NCBI GenBank assembly: GCA_016550485.1
Contig: JABXGV010000294.1
Span: 1-15,198, forward strand
Length of the DNA: 15,198 nt
Reading direction: 5' to 3'
Source of the DNA: an archaeon
GTDB lineage: Archaea; Asgardarchaeota; Hermodarchaeia; Hermodarchaeales; Hermodarchaeaceae
The translations under genes were made by a program, and so were the position numbers. Shown one piece after another: positions 1 through 6,456 of this stretch. The first letter of the stretch is position 1, and each line of letters opens with the position of its first letter. The notes beneath the pieces are model-generated. The model did no database searches and was not told where the DNA came from. It saw only the letters and a list, made by a program, of their open reading frames with translations.

Positions 1-48
1 GACGATCTCGCGACGAGTGGAGAGCCCTCGCCTTTTAATTTGAGATTA

Positions 49-483
49 TTAACCACGAATTCTAATTGTTACCTCATGGAGTTGCTCTTCTATGAACTGG
101 TAGGCTCTCATCGCGTGGCGCCCATCTCGTAGCAGTCCATCAATGATCCACGCACATGGATTGTATGCCATAAATTCAAGATCATGCCCTGATGGTCGGG
201 GAGGTGCTGGATGTGAATGAAATATAGCAACTAAATCTAAATTATTCAGTGAAGCAGTGGTCAAGATACGATATTGTTGTTCAGGATCAATGGCAAATGA
301 TGCGGAAGACTGGGCAATATTTTCCATTTCGACAACTTGTATGACAACAGCAGTGTCCTCTTCCTCTCTAAAGATGCCTAGTAAAAGAGCGCAACCTTCA
401 TGAGGGTCAGCACGGCGTCGAATACCGTAGAGCTTCTGCCGTTGGGCCCGAGTGAGTTGAATAGTGTTAATTTTGCGAGTCAT
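49..483 (-). CDS. JAMM/MPN-family (JAB1-like) zinc metalloprotease, desampylase-type
   Basis: A 144-residue, single-domain JAMM/MPN protein. Seen: a Glu near the N-terminus in EGCALLLG (E29) and a C-terminal HSHP motif (H89, H91), then S98 and D101, which together supply the zinc ligands and catalytic residues. Family knowledge: archaeal stand-alone JAMM proteins cleave ubiquitin-like modifiers (SAMP/Urm1-like) from target proteins, and some prokaryotic relatives act in sulfur-carrier processing. Proximity to the proteasome alpha gene fits a role in modifier-linked protein turnover, but no ubiquitin-like gene is in the window. Oddity: the spacing is HxH-x6-S-x2-D, one residue shorter than the canonical x7. 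ATG at 483 is the chosen start; a TATA-like element about 25 bases upstream would give a nearly leaderless transcript. Family call is firm; substrate is unknown. Confidence 0.85.
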   Translation of the reverse strand: MTRKINTIQLTRAQRQKLYGIRRRADPHEGCALLLGIFREEEDTAVVIQVVEMENIAQSSASFAIDPEQQYRILTTASLNNLDLVAIFHSHPAPPRPSGHDLEFMAYNPCAWIIDGLLRDGRHAMRAYQFIEEQLHEVTIRIRG

Positions 484-497
484 CGATTGTAGCTCAA

Positions 498-526
498 CAA
501 AAGGCTTAAAAGCTTCTCACCTTTTG
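498..526. promoter_or_regulatory. Divergent promoter: TATA-like box inside a 7-bp inverted repeat
   Basis: In the 90-base gap between the divergent JAMM and membrane-protein genes, CAAAAGG (498-504) and CCTTTTG (520-526) form a perfect 7-bp inverted repeat whose half-sites are 22 bases apart, about two helical turns. Between them lies CTTAAAAG (505-512), a TATA-like element. Read on the minus strand it would place transcription start near the JAMM ATG at 483; on the plus strand near 534, leaving a leader of about 40 bases with GAGG at 560-563 before the ATG at 574. Operator function is inferred. Confidence 0.4.
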
Positions 527-573
527 AGTTTTCGCATTCCTGCTAGAGCAGTGATTTATGAGGCACAAATAGC

Positions 574-951
574 ATGTCTCAGAAAACTCGTGAACGGAAG
601 CAGATGCGGCGCACAATGTTAATCAGCGGTGTTGCCATCGCATTTTTCGCGATAATAGCTGGTCTACTAGCATTTCGGTTCGGACCCTTCGCTGGGATAG
701 CTGACTTCCTCGGACCTGTAGTAACTGGTGTGGTCGGTATTACACTTCTAACACTTCTTTTCATTGGGTTGGTTCTGCTCATTGGCAACATACGGAACTT
801 GTATGGAGAAGCAGCTGGTTGGTTTGATGTCATTGTACTCTGGGTGCTAGTCGTAGTTATAGCAGTGATACTCTTTGGTCTCCCAGTAGCACTGCTAACT
901 GCTCTTCTGAGCATTGGGTTCATATACTATCTTCACCTTGCTCAAGACTGA
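574..951 (+). CDS. Small integral membrane protein, four predicted helices, unknown function
   Basis: A 125-residue hydrophobic protein that I do not recognise. Seen: a positively charged N-terminus (about residues 4-14, rich in K and R), then hydrophobic segments at roughly 14-33, 46-70, 83-103 and 104-121. The basic N-terminus predicts that end stays cytoplasmic. No catalytic motif, cysteine pair or signal peptidase site is evident. The ATG at 574 is preceded by GAGG (560-563) at 10 bases, a usable ribosome binding site. It is transcribed away from the JAMM protease from a shared intergenic region and ends about 117 bases before psmA. It is too small and too distant to be proposed with any confidence as the missing ECF substrate-binding subunit. 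A spurious ORF is unlikely given the coherent membrane topology and start signals. Confidence 0.65.
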   Translation: MSQKTRERKQMRRTMLISGVAIAFFAIIAGLLAFRFGPFAGIADFLGPVVTGVVGITLLTLLFIGLVLLIGNIRNLYGEAAGWFDVIVLWVLVVVIAVILFGLPVALLTALLSIGFIYYLHLAQD

Positions 952-966
952 TTTCAAATAACAAAA

Positions 967-1022
967 CTTAAAACTGGTACTCCTAAACGGCACACCGACT
1001 AGCACGTTGAATATCTTAAAAC
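967..1022 (+). promoter_or_regulatory. Candidate psmA operon promoter region (two CTTAAAAC TATA-like boxes)
   Basis: The same octamer CTTAAAAC occurs at 967-974 and 1015-1022 upstream of psmA, and the first seven bases match the TATA-like element at 505-511. The downstream copy would start transcription near 1044, giving a short leader of about 25 bases; the upstream copy near 996, giving about 73 bases. Assignment rests on motif and distance only. Confidence 0.4.
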
Positions 1023-1024
1023 AT

Positions 1025-1061
1025 GAGGACAGCAATCCTCCTTCCTATTATGATTGGAGGA
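1025..1061 (+). promoter_or_regulatory. Alternative hairpins covering the psmA ribosome binding site
   Basis: GAGGA (1025-1029) can pair with TCCTC (1036-1040) across a 6-base loop. Alternatively TCCTCC (1036-1041) can pair with GGAGGA (1056-1061), which contains the psmA Shine-Dalgarno GGAGG. The two pairings use the same TCCTC segment and are mutually exclusive, the layout of a translational switch. It would operate only if transcription begins at the upstream TATA-like box. Confidence 0.25.
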
Positions 1062-1068
1062 ACCGTGT

Positions 1069-1776
1069 GTGATAGGCTCTGGTCCGAGTTATGATAGCGC
1101 CTTAACCTTATTTAGCCCTGATGGACGTCTCTTCCAGGTGGAATACGCCTTAGAAGCAGTCAGTAAAGGCACTACTGTAGTTGGAATAAGATGCAAGGAT
1201 GGGGTTGTACTCGCTGCAATAATTCGTTTAATTCCGCTTCAGGAGCGAACATCAAATGGAAAACTCTTCAAAATTGATGAAGCTGTTGGTGCACTGGTTT
1301 CAGGGCTATCCGCGGATTCTCGGCACTTGATGACTCATGCAAGAACATTGGCTCAAGTCCACTTCATGACATTTGGTGAACCTATTCCCATACAGACTCT
1401 AACGAAGAAGTTCTGTGATTACGTACAAACCTATACCCAGCAGGGCGGTATACGCCCCTTTGGTGTTCAAGTGTTGTTCGCAGGCGTCGACAAAGAACCC
1501 CAGCTCTTCGTCACAGATCCTATCGGATCCTTTTGGAGCTACAAAGCTTATTCACTAGGACAGAAAGCGACTCAAGTTATCGAAATACTAGAGCAGGAAT
1601 ACCGTTCAACAATGACTGTAAAAGAAGGATTACTCCTAGCGGCGAAGGCACTAAATCAAACAGCGGATTCTAAATTGACTCCTGAAAGTCTAGACTTTGC
1701 GAAAATTACTGAAAAGGAAAAACGCTTCATTCGCTTGGACAGCAAAGCTATTCTCAAACTAATGGACCAAAGTTAA
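1069..1776 (+). CDS. psmA: 20S proteasome subunit alpha
   Basis: Alpha subunit of the archaeal 20S proteasome; seven copies form the outer ring that gates the barrel and docks PAN or Cdc48-type ATPases. Seen: the alpha signature SPDGRLFQVEYA (residues 16-27), GGIRPFG and the Ntn-fold pattern without a catalytic N-terminal Thr. A GTG start at 1069 lies 8 bases after GGAGG (1056-1060) and places Y8, D9, P17 and Y26 exactly at the gate-cluster positions of Thermoplasma alpha; an upstream TTG at 1054 would overlap the ribosome binding site. K65 aligns with the lysine that anchors the HbYX tail of activators. Oddity: the usual Arg10 of the YDR gate motif is Ser here. First gene of the superoperon; the beta subunit is not in the window, as is common in archaea. 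Confidence 0.95.
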   Translation: MIGSGPSYDSALTLFSPDGRLFQVEYALEAVSKGTTVVGIRCKDGVVLAAIIRLIPLQERTSNGKLFKIDEAVGALVSGLSADSRHLMTHARTLAQVHFMTFGEPIPIQTLTKKFCDYVQTYTQQGGIRPFGVQVLFAGVDKEPQLFVTDPIGSFWSYKAYSLGQKATQVIEILEQEYRSTMTVKEGLLLAAKALNQTADSKLTPESLDFAKITEKEKRFIRLDSKAILKLMDQS

Positions 1777-1795
1777 AACTTGGAGTGTTTGTAAT

Positions 1796-2545
1796 TTGTC
1801 AGGGACTGGTGGCATGCGTGGTGATAAACGTATCGATCTTGGCGATGCAGTTCTCGCCCGATTGGAAGTAAAAGGTAAACGATTTGAAATAATCGTTGAC
1901 CCAAAACTAGCATGGCGCTTCAAGCAAGGGGAAACCATTGATATACGGGATGTGCTCCAAGGGGAAACAATATTTGAAGATGCTCTAAGAGGCAGAAAAG
2001 CAACCAACGATGACCTTGAGGAAGTTTTCGACAGCACAGATGAGCTTGATATTGCACGCCGAATCCTCGTTGACGGCGCTTTACAACTAACTACTGAACA
2101 GCGACGAGAGTTATTCGAAAAACGTCTCCGACAAGTTATCGACATCATTACTCGTAATTGTATTAACCCGAAGACAGGACTTCCACATCCGCCAGCACGT
2201 ATTGAAGCTGCAATGGAAGAGGCAAAAATCACTGTGGATTCCCGTCGTTCTGCAGAGGAGCAGGTCGGTGATATAGTAAAAGCTCTTCAACCAGTTATCC
2301 CCATCCGAATGGAAGTTCAGAGCCTTGCCATAAAAGTTCCACCAGATTTTGCAGCTAAATCAATTGGTGTCGCTAAGCGATTTGGCAGGATAACAAAGGA
2401 AGAATGGCAGCGTGATGGGTCATGGATAGGGATAATCGAAGTGCCTGGTGGGCTGCGGGGCCAGCTAATTGACGAAATAAACGCGCTCACAAGGGGACGT
2501 TCTGAAATCAAGATACTGAAACTGGAAGAAACGAAAGAGGAATGA
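1796..2545 (+). CDS. sdo1: Ribosome maturation protein SBDS (archaeal Sdo1)
   Basis: A 249-residue SBDS-family protein. In eukaryotes SBDS/Sdo1 with EFL1 releases eIF6 from the 60S subunit; archaeal members bind the large subunit. Seen: the N-terminal FYSH domain with KRFEIIVDP (about residues 27-35), the central helical domain with QLTTEQRRELFEKRLRQ and INPKTGLPHPPARIE, and a C-terminal ferredoxin-like domain containing GSWIGIIEVPGGL. Length is normal for the family. The TTG at 1796 has GGAG (1782-1785) upstream; an ATG at 1814 is an alternative start. It follows psmA by 19 bases and precedes rrp4 by 6, the conserved archaeal order, linking ribosome assembly with RNA degradation. Confidence 0.95.
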   Translation: MSGTGGMRGDKRIDLGDAVLARLEVKGKRFEIIVDPKLAWRFKQGETIDIRDVLQGETIFEDALRGRKATNDDLEEVFDSTDELDIARRILVDGALQLTTEQRRELFEKRLRQVIDIITRNCINPKTGLPHPPARIEAAMEEAKITVDSRRSAEEQVGDIVKALQPVIPIRMEVQSLAIKVPPDFAAKSIGVAKRFGRITKEEWQRDGSWIGIIEVPGGLRGQLIDEINALTRGRSEIKILKLEETKEE

Positions 2546-2551
2546 ACATCT

Positions 2552-3250
2552 TTGACAACACTTGTTAAACCACAGGACCTTGTAGTTCCTGGACAACTAC
2601 TCGCAAAAGGTGATTACCGCTGTGGTGATGGTACATATAAAGAGCAACAAGAAATCTTCGCCTCTGTTGTAGGCATTGCCAAAGTGAAGGGCAACCTAAT
2701 CTTCGTTGTTGCACTTCAAGGGCGATACAACCCTAAACCACGGGATATCGTTATTGGTACTATTATTGAGATTACTATGAATGGATGGTTAGTCGATATC
2801 AATTCAGCTTATCCAGCGATGTTGACTGTTATGCACGCTCTGAGTAGACGTGACGCTTCAAGGGCTAATGACGATCTCCAACGCTGGTACGATGTTGGCG
2901 ATACAGTGATTGCTGAGATTGTTGCAGCAGATCGAACACGGGACCCTTTGCTGACGACTCGAGGTCGTGGTCTTGGCAAATGTCGTGGTGGTGTGCTTAT
3001 CGAGATAACCCCCACGCGAGTGCCTCGTCTAATCGGGCGAAAGGGCTCGATGATTAGTATGCTCAAATCGGAACTCAATTGCGAGATTGTCGTGGGTCAA
3101 AACGGAATAATATGGCTAAAGGGTGATCCCGATCACGTCGTTATTGCAATTGAGGCAATTCGACAGATAGAGCGAGAGGCTCATACTAGTGGATTAACAG
3201 ACCGTGTTCGGGAAGTCATCATCATGAAGCTCTCTGATAAAAGAAGGTGA
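2552..3250 (+). CDS. rrp4: Exosome RNA-binding cap subunit Rrp4
   Basis: A 232-residue cap subunit of the archaeal RNA exosome, which sits on the Rrp41-Rrp42 hexamer and feeds RNA into the processing chamber. Seen: the N-terminal domain with VVPGQLLAKG and GTYKE (residues 11-31), an S1 domain with PRDIVIGTIIEI and WLVDINS (about 63-125), and a KH domain with VPRLIGRKGSMI (157-168, GxxG at 162-165) followed by VGQNGIIW. The TTG at 2552 is 11 bases after GAGG (2537-2540), inside the end of the SBDS gene. Rrp41 follows 7 bases after the stop. Confidence 0.95.
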   Translation: MTTLVKPQDLVVPGQLLAKGDYRCGDGTYKEQQEIFASVVGIAKVKGNLIFVVALQGRYNPKPRDIVIGTIIEITMNGWLVDINSAYPAMLTVMHALSRRDASRANDDLQRWYDVGDTVIAEIVAADRTRDPLLTTRGRGLGKCRGGVLIEITPTRVPRLIGRKGSMISMLKSELNCEIVVGQNGIIWLKGDPDHVVIAIEAIRQIEREAHTSGLTDRVREVIIMKLSDKRR

Positions 3251-3257
3251 AAAAGAA

Positions 3258-4082
3258 GTGACTGATTCCTTGGAAAAGGAGAAACTATTTGATGAGAAAG
3301 GTTTGCGCCTTGATGGGCGGCGAGTTGATGAACTCCGTCCATTGAAACTAGAAATCGGCACGTTAAGCCGAGCGGACGGTTCAGCATATATTGAGCATGG
3401 AAGAAATAAAATTTTAGCAGCTGTGTATGGTCCACGTGAACTCCATCCCCGCCACCGTGCTATTGCGGATCGCGCTTTACTCCGCGTTACCTACCGTATG
3501 GGCACCTTTTCCGTGGGAGAACGGAAAAGGCCTGCTCCAAGTCGCCGTGAACATGAGATATCTATGGTGATACGACAAGCACTAGAGCCAATGTTGTTCT
3601 TGGAGATGTACCCCCGTGCTGCCATTGATGTATTTATTCAAGTAGTAGAAGCGGATGGGGGCTCGCGGTGTGCAAGCACAACGGTTGCGTCCATTGCTCT
3701 TGCAAATGCTGGTATACCAATGCGGAGTATAGTAACTGGTGTAGCAGTAGGTAAGGCTGACGGTCAACTTGTGGTTGATTTGAGTGACCTTGAAGACAAG
3801 ATTGGCGACGCTGATGTGCCAGTTGCTATGGCATACGGGCGCAATGAATACACGCTTCTTCAAATGGATGGGAAACTCTCAAAGGAAGAATTAGCAAAAG
3901 CGCTAGAAATGGTTGAAGGAGCAATCGAGACAATCTATGAAAAACAGCAGCAAGTACTCCGCGAAGGGTTCATTCAGATTCGAGAGGAGATTAGCGAGTC
4001 AGAAGAGCCATCATCGGATGAAGGGGATGTACCTGATACCGAGATAGATGAAACTGATATGGAGTCTGCTGATGGTGATTAA
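3258..4082 (+). CDS. rrp41: Exosome catalytic subunit Rrp41 (RNase PH fold) with acidic tail
   Basis: Phosphorolytic 3'-5' exoribonuclease subunit of the archaeal exosome; it also catalyses RNA tailing in the reverse direction. Seen: LRLDGRR near the N-terminus (16-22), RNase PH core, the phosphate-binding region GGSRCASTTVASIALANAG (134-152), and D180 and D186 in LEDKIGDADVPVAM, with the same 6-residue spacing as the catalytic Asp pair of Sulfolobus Rrp41. The GTG start at 3258 follows AGGTGA (3245-3250), which contains the rrp4 stop codon. Oddity: a C-terminal extension (residues 243-274) with 16 Asp/Glu in 32 positions and no Lys or Arg, beyond the usual fold. It partners with Rrp42, encoded next. 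Confidence 0.95.
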   Translation: MTDSLEKEKLFDEKGLRLDGRRVDELRPLKLEIGTLSRADGSAYIEHGRNKILAAVYGPRELHPRHRAIADRALLRVTYRMGTFSVGERKRPAPSRREHEISMVIRQALEPMLFLEMYPRAAIDVFIQVVEADGGSRCASTTVASIALANAGIPMRSIVTGVAVGKADGQLVVDLSDLEDKIGDADVPVAMAYGRNEYTLLQMDGKLSKEELAKALEMVEGAIETIYEKQQQVLREGFIQIREEISESEEPSSDEGDVPDTEIDETDMESADGD

Positions 4083-4097
4083 GGGAGAAGAAGAACA

Positions 4098-4892
4098 ATG
4101 GATATTATTTCAGAAATTGAACGGGAAAGAATGAATGAACTGCTCCAAGCAGGAAAGCGGATAGATGGTCGAGGTTTTGATGACCTTCGACCAATCAAGA
4201 TTGTGCCCAACATCGTTTCAAAGGCAGAGGGCTCTGCTGAAGCATGGTTGGGTGAAACTCGCGTAATCACGGGTATGAAAGTGAGCATCGGGCAACCTTT
4301 TCCTGATACTCCTAATGAGGGTGTTGTAGTAACATCTGCAGAACTATCTCCAATTGGTTCACCTTCGTTCGAGCTAGGCCCACCTGGTGAGCAGGCGATT
4401 GAGCTAGCTCGTGTAGTAGATCGGGGAATTCGCCATTCCAACTTCATTCAGCGAACCAAACTTTGTATTGCTGAAGGTACACACGTCTATCTTCTCTTCC
4501 TTGACATCTACATACTGGCCGACCACGGGAATTTAATTGATGCCTCACATCTTTCAGCAGTTGCAACGTTAATGACTTCACAATTACCCAAGGTCGAAGT
4601 TGACGAAGAGGGAAATGCTACCATATTAGAGGAATTCATGCCACTAGAGATGGAGGCACCACCAATTGCTTTGACCTTTGCCAAAATCAATGATAGTATT
4701 GTTGTTGACCCCATTTCAACCGAAGAGCTTGTCATGTCAACTCGCCTTTCTATTACAATTGATGGTGATGATACTATTTGTTCGATGCAAAAAAGCGGTT
4801 CAGGAACATTAACGCGACAAGAAATCCTTGACTGTGTGGAACGGGCGTGCCAAATAGTTAAAAAGGCAAGGAGTGTGCTCCCTAAACGATAA
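4098..4892 (+). CDS. rrp42: Exosome non-catalytic subunit Rrp42
   Basis: A 264-residue RNase PH-fold partner of Rrp41; alternating Rrp41-Rrp42 dimers build the hexameric ring, and Rrp42 helps bind RNA but lacks the catalytic Asp pair. Seen: GKRIDGRGFDDLRP (18-31), GSAEAWLGETRVITGMK, VVTSAELSPIGSPSFELGPP and VVDRGIRHS, all typical of archaeal Rrp42. ATG at 4098 is preceded by GGGAG (4083-4087) just after the rrp41 stop. Order and spacing (15 bases) imply co-transcription and equimolar production with Rrp41. Confidence 0.95.
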   Translation: MDIISEIERERMNELLQAGKRIDGRGFDDLRPIKIVPNIVSKAEGSAEAWLGETRVITGMKVSIGQPFPDTPNEGVVVTSAELSPIGSPSFELGPPGEQAIELARVVDRGIRHSNFIQRTKLCIAEGTHVYLLFLDIYILADHGNLIDASHLSAVATLMTSQLPKVEVDEEGNATILEEFMPLEMEAPPIALTFAKINDSIVVDPISTEELVMSTRLSITIDGDDTICSMQKSGSGTLTRQEILDCVERACQIVKKARSVLPKR

Positions 4893-4914
4893 ATCCGATT
4901 CAGAAGTGAACTAG

Positions 4915-5181
4915 ATGGGACGCACTAAGAAAGCTGGGCGTGCTGGGCGCTTCGGTGCACGTTACGGCTCAACCGTTCGCCGGCGAGTTGCAAAGATAGA
5001 AGCAGTTGAGAAAGCATTACATAAGTGTCCCAGTTGCCAGACAAAGGCGGTTCGTCGTATTTCAACAGGAATTTGGAAATGCCGCAAATGCGGTTATACT
5101 TTCAGCGGTGGAGCTTACTACCCAGCAACGGATGCACAGAAAATCCTGCGCTCTGTACGTGAACGCTCTGTGAGACGTTGA
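4915..5181 (+). CDS. rpl37ae: Large-subunit ribosomal protein eL43 (L37Ae)
   Basis: An 88-residue zinc-ribbon ribosomal protein of the 50S subunit. Seen: the basic N-terminus MGRTKKAGRAGRFGARYG and a C4 zinc ribbon with C38, C41, C56 and C59 around IWKCRKC, followed by GYTFSGGAYYP. Length and composition match the archaeal and eukaryotic family. It lies 22 bases after rrp42, its usual archaeal position, and its stop overlaps the start of the Brix gene in TTGA, indicating translational coupling. Confidence 0.95.
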   Translation: MGRTKKAGRAGRFGARYGSTVRRRVAKIEAVEKALHKCPSCQTKAVRRISTGIWKCRKCGYTFSGGAYYPATDAQKILRSVRERSVRR

Positions 5182-5747
5182 ACGGCGTGATTGTAATCGG
5201 AACGACGCGAAAGCCTTCTCAGCGGATTAGAAGTTTTGCTAAGGAACTTGCTAGAGTAATCCCCCGCGCTGCTCGATTAACACGTGGGAAACAGAGTCTA
5301 ATCGAGTTTTGTGAAGAAGCACGTTCTCAAGGTGCAGCACGTGTCTTGCTAATTGGTGGGTATCATGGTAATCCTGGTCGAATGGTATTCCTCCATTATT
5401 TTCAAGGAGAGTGGCTGTTCCAAGCCCCTCTTGTTTTTCTCAAGTCTGTTGTTTTGTTGCGACAGATGAGGCGGCAGCCAATACCAAGTTCAAAGACTCT
5501 TTATGTCATTCAAGATACTGACAGAGACAAATCGGTGGCGGAAACCTTTGCTCAGGCCCTAGGAGTTTCCTTTGTAAAACGCGAAGCACTATCCTCCGAA
5601 AGGGTAAATGTCGTCCTATTATTGGTGGCCCTTCACCAGCGTAAAATCCTTGAATTTCTTTCCCTTCCGGATAACCAACCAGTAGGACCAACTCTATATG
5701 TTCGAAAGGTTTACCAGAAACCGCGTGGAGATTGGAAGCGATGGTAG
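5178..5747 (+). CDS. Archaeal Brix-domain protein (Imp4-like ribosome biogenesis factor)
   Basis: A 189-residue protein consisting of a single Brix domain. Eukaryotic Brix proteins (Imp4, Rpf1, Brx1, Ssf1) act in pre-rRNA processing, and the archaeal version is the short ancestral form. Seen: the N-terminal strand VIVIGTTRKPSQRIRSFAKEL, a central RVLLIGGYHGNPGRMVFLH and the C-terminal PTLYVRKVYQKPRG. The TTG at 5178 overlaps the eL43 stop by 4 bases; GTG at 5187 is an alternative. Location between eL43 and pcc1 matches the conserved archaeal cluster and supports a ribosome assembly role. Sequence conservation in this family is low, so context carries part of the call. Confidence 0.85.
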   Translation: MNGVIVIGTTRKPSQRIRSFAKELARVIPRAARLTRGKQSLIEFCEEARSQGAARVLLIGGYHGNPGRMVFLHYFQGEWLFQAPLVFLKSVVLLRQMRRQPIPSSKTLYVIQDTDRDKSVAETFAQALGVSFVKREALSSERVNVVLLLVALHQRKILEFLSLPDNQPVGPTLYVRKVYQKPRGDWKRW

Positions 5748-6055
5748 AGGAAAAATCAAATCATTCGTCTGTGAGGGAATCGATGCCTTTCAGGTTAATA
5801 ATAATCATATTCAATCAAAATGGGTGTACTAGTGCTGCTCTCCTAGCAACGCTTAAGCCAGAGTTTGATGCGATAGATTCAAAAAGAGTCAGCCTGCAGG
5901 TAAGGCTTACCCGAAATCAGCTAGAGTTCCACCTTGCCGCCAGAGATGTCAAGGCGTTACGCGCAGCATCAAAATCTCTACTACGCCTATTTATGGTGGC
6001 GGAGGGTGTGTTACACTTAACGATGAGACAAGTTAGTGGTGAGGAAAATGAGTGA
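5741..6055 (+). CDS. pcc1: KEOPS complex subunit Pcc1
   Basis: Dimerisation subunit of KEOPS, which transfers the threonylcarbamoyl group to A37 of ANN-decoding tRNAs (t6A); Pcc1 binds Kae1 and helps hold the tRNA. Seen: a short alpha/beta domain with alternating strands (FRLIIIIF, VSLQVRLTRNQLEFHLAARD) and a helix beginning KALRAASKSLLRLF, the classic Pcc1 signature. ATG at 5741 overlaps the Brix stop by 7 bases and has GGAG at 5727-5730; the TTG at 5732 is a weaker alternative. From ATG the protein has 104 residues. Its 3' end overlaps prefoldin beta by 8 bases. The kae1-bud32 genes are not in this window. Confidence 0.88.
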   Translation: MVEEKSNHSSVRESMPFRLIIIIFNQNGCTSAALLATLKPEFDAIDSKRVSLQVRLTRNQLEFHLAARDVKALRAASKSLLRLFMVAEGVLHLTMRQVSGEENE

Positions 6056-6416
6056 AGATATTCCACCTCAGGTTCGTCAACAAGTCGAACGTATACAACA
6101 GGTGCAAGAGCGTCTTCAATTCGTACATGCCGCTTTGCACCAGGTAAAACAACAACTTGCTGAAATAAACGTTGCACAAAAACATTTGGCAGCACTCGCT
6201 GACGACGCGGTCATTTACCAGATGGCAGGCTCCATTCTTTTCAAAACAACCAAGGAGAAGGCTACAAAAACCTTGGAAGAACAGGCGGAGTCGCTTAATG
6301 TCCGTCTGAAATCACTTGAGAAACAAGAAAAGACATTCACTAAACAATTCGAGACGCTTCAAGAAACCCTCCGAGGAATGCTGGGCGTTAGCGGCGACTC
6401 CACTCCAGCAGGGTAA
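6048..6416 (+). CDS. pfdB: Prefoldin subunit beta
   Basis: Beta subunit of the archaeal prefoldin hexamer (two alpha, four beta), a jellyfish-shaped chaperone that passes unfolded proteins to the thermosome. Seen: two long coiled-coil helices (about residues 6-50 and 70-110) flanking a short beta-hairpin with AVIYQMAGSILFKTTKEKA, typical of prefoldin beta. ATG at 6048 follows GGTGAGG (6038-6044) and overlaps the pcc1 stop by 8 bases; 122 residues is the usual size. Upstream GTG codons at 6036 and 6039 lie within the ribosome binding site and are less likely. Confidence 0.93.
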   Translation: MSEDIPPQVRQQVERIQQVQERLQFVHAALHQVKQQLAEINVAQKHLAALADDAVIYQMAGSILFKTTKEKATKTLEEQAESLNVRLKSLEKQEKTFTKQFETLQETLRGMLGVSGDSTPAG

Positions 6417-6456
6417 GTCGTTGTGATTAACGGAACTCCCATTCACAAATTCATTG

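Noticed and set aside
7..35. CTCG-CGA-CGAG hairpin followed by TTTT, a terminator-like element.
   Set aside because: The 4-bp stem is too short, and archaeal termination does not need such hairpins; chance is likely.
3..38. Possible C-terminal end of an upstream plus-strand gene, open from the window edge to TAA at 36-38 (RSRDEWRALAF).
   Set aside because: Only 11 codons are visible; two other frames are also open for a similar length, so there is no way to choose.
579..923. A 114-codon minus-strand ORF opposite the small membrane protein.
   Set aside because: It mirrors the hydrophobic gene, is Ser/Thr/Arg-rich with no domain, and lacks start signals; the plus-strand frame has a ribosome binding site and coherent membrane helices.
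3582..3863. A 93-codon minus-strand ORF inside rrp41.
   Set aside because: It lies entirely within a strongly conserved gene and shows no recognisable motif.
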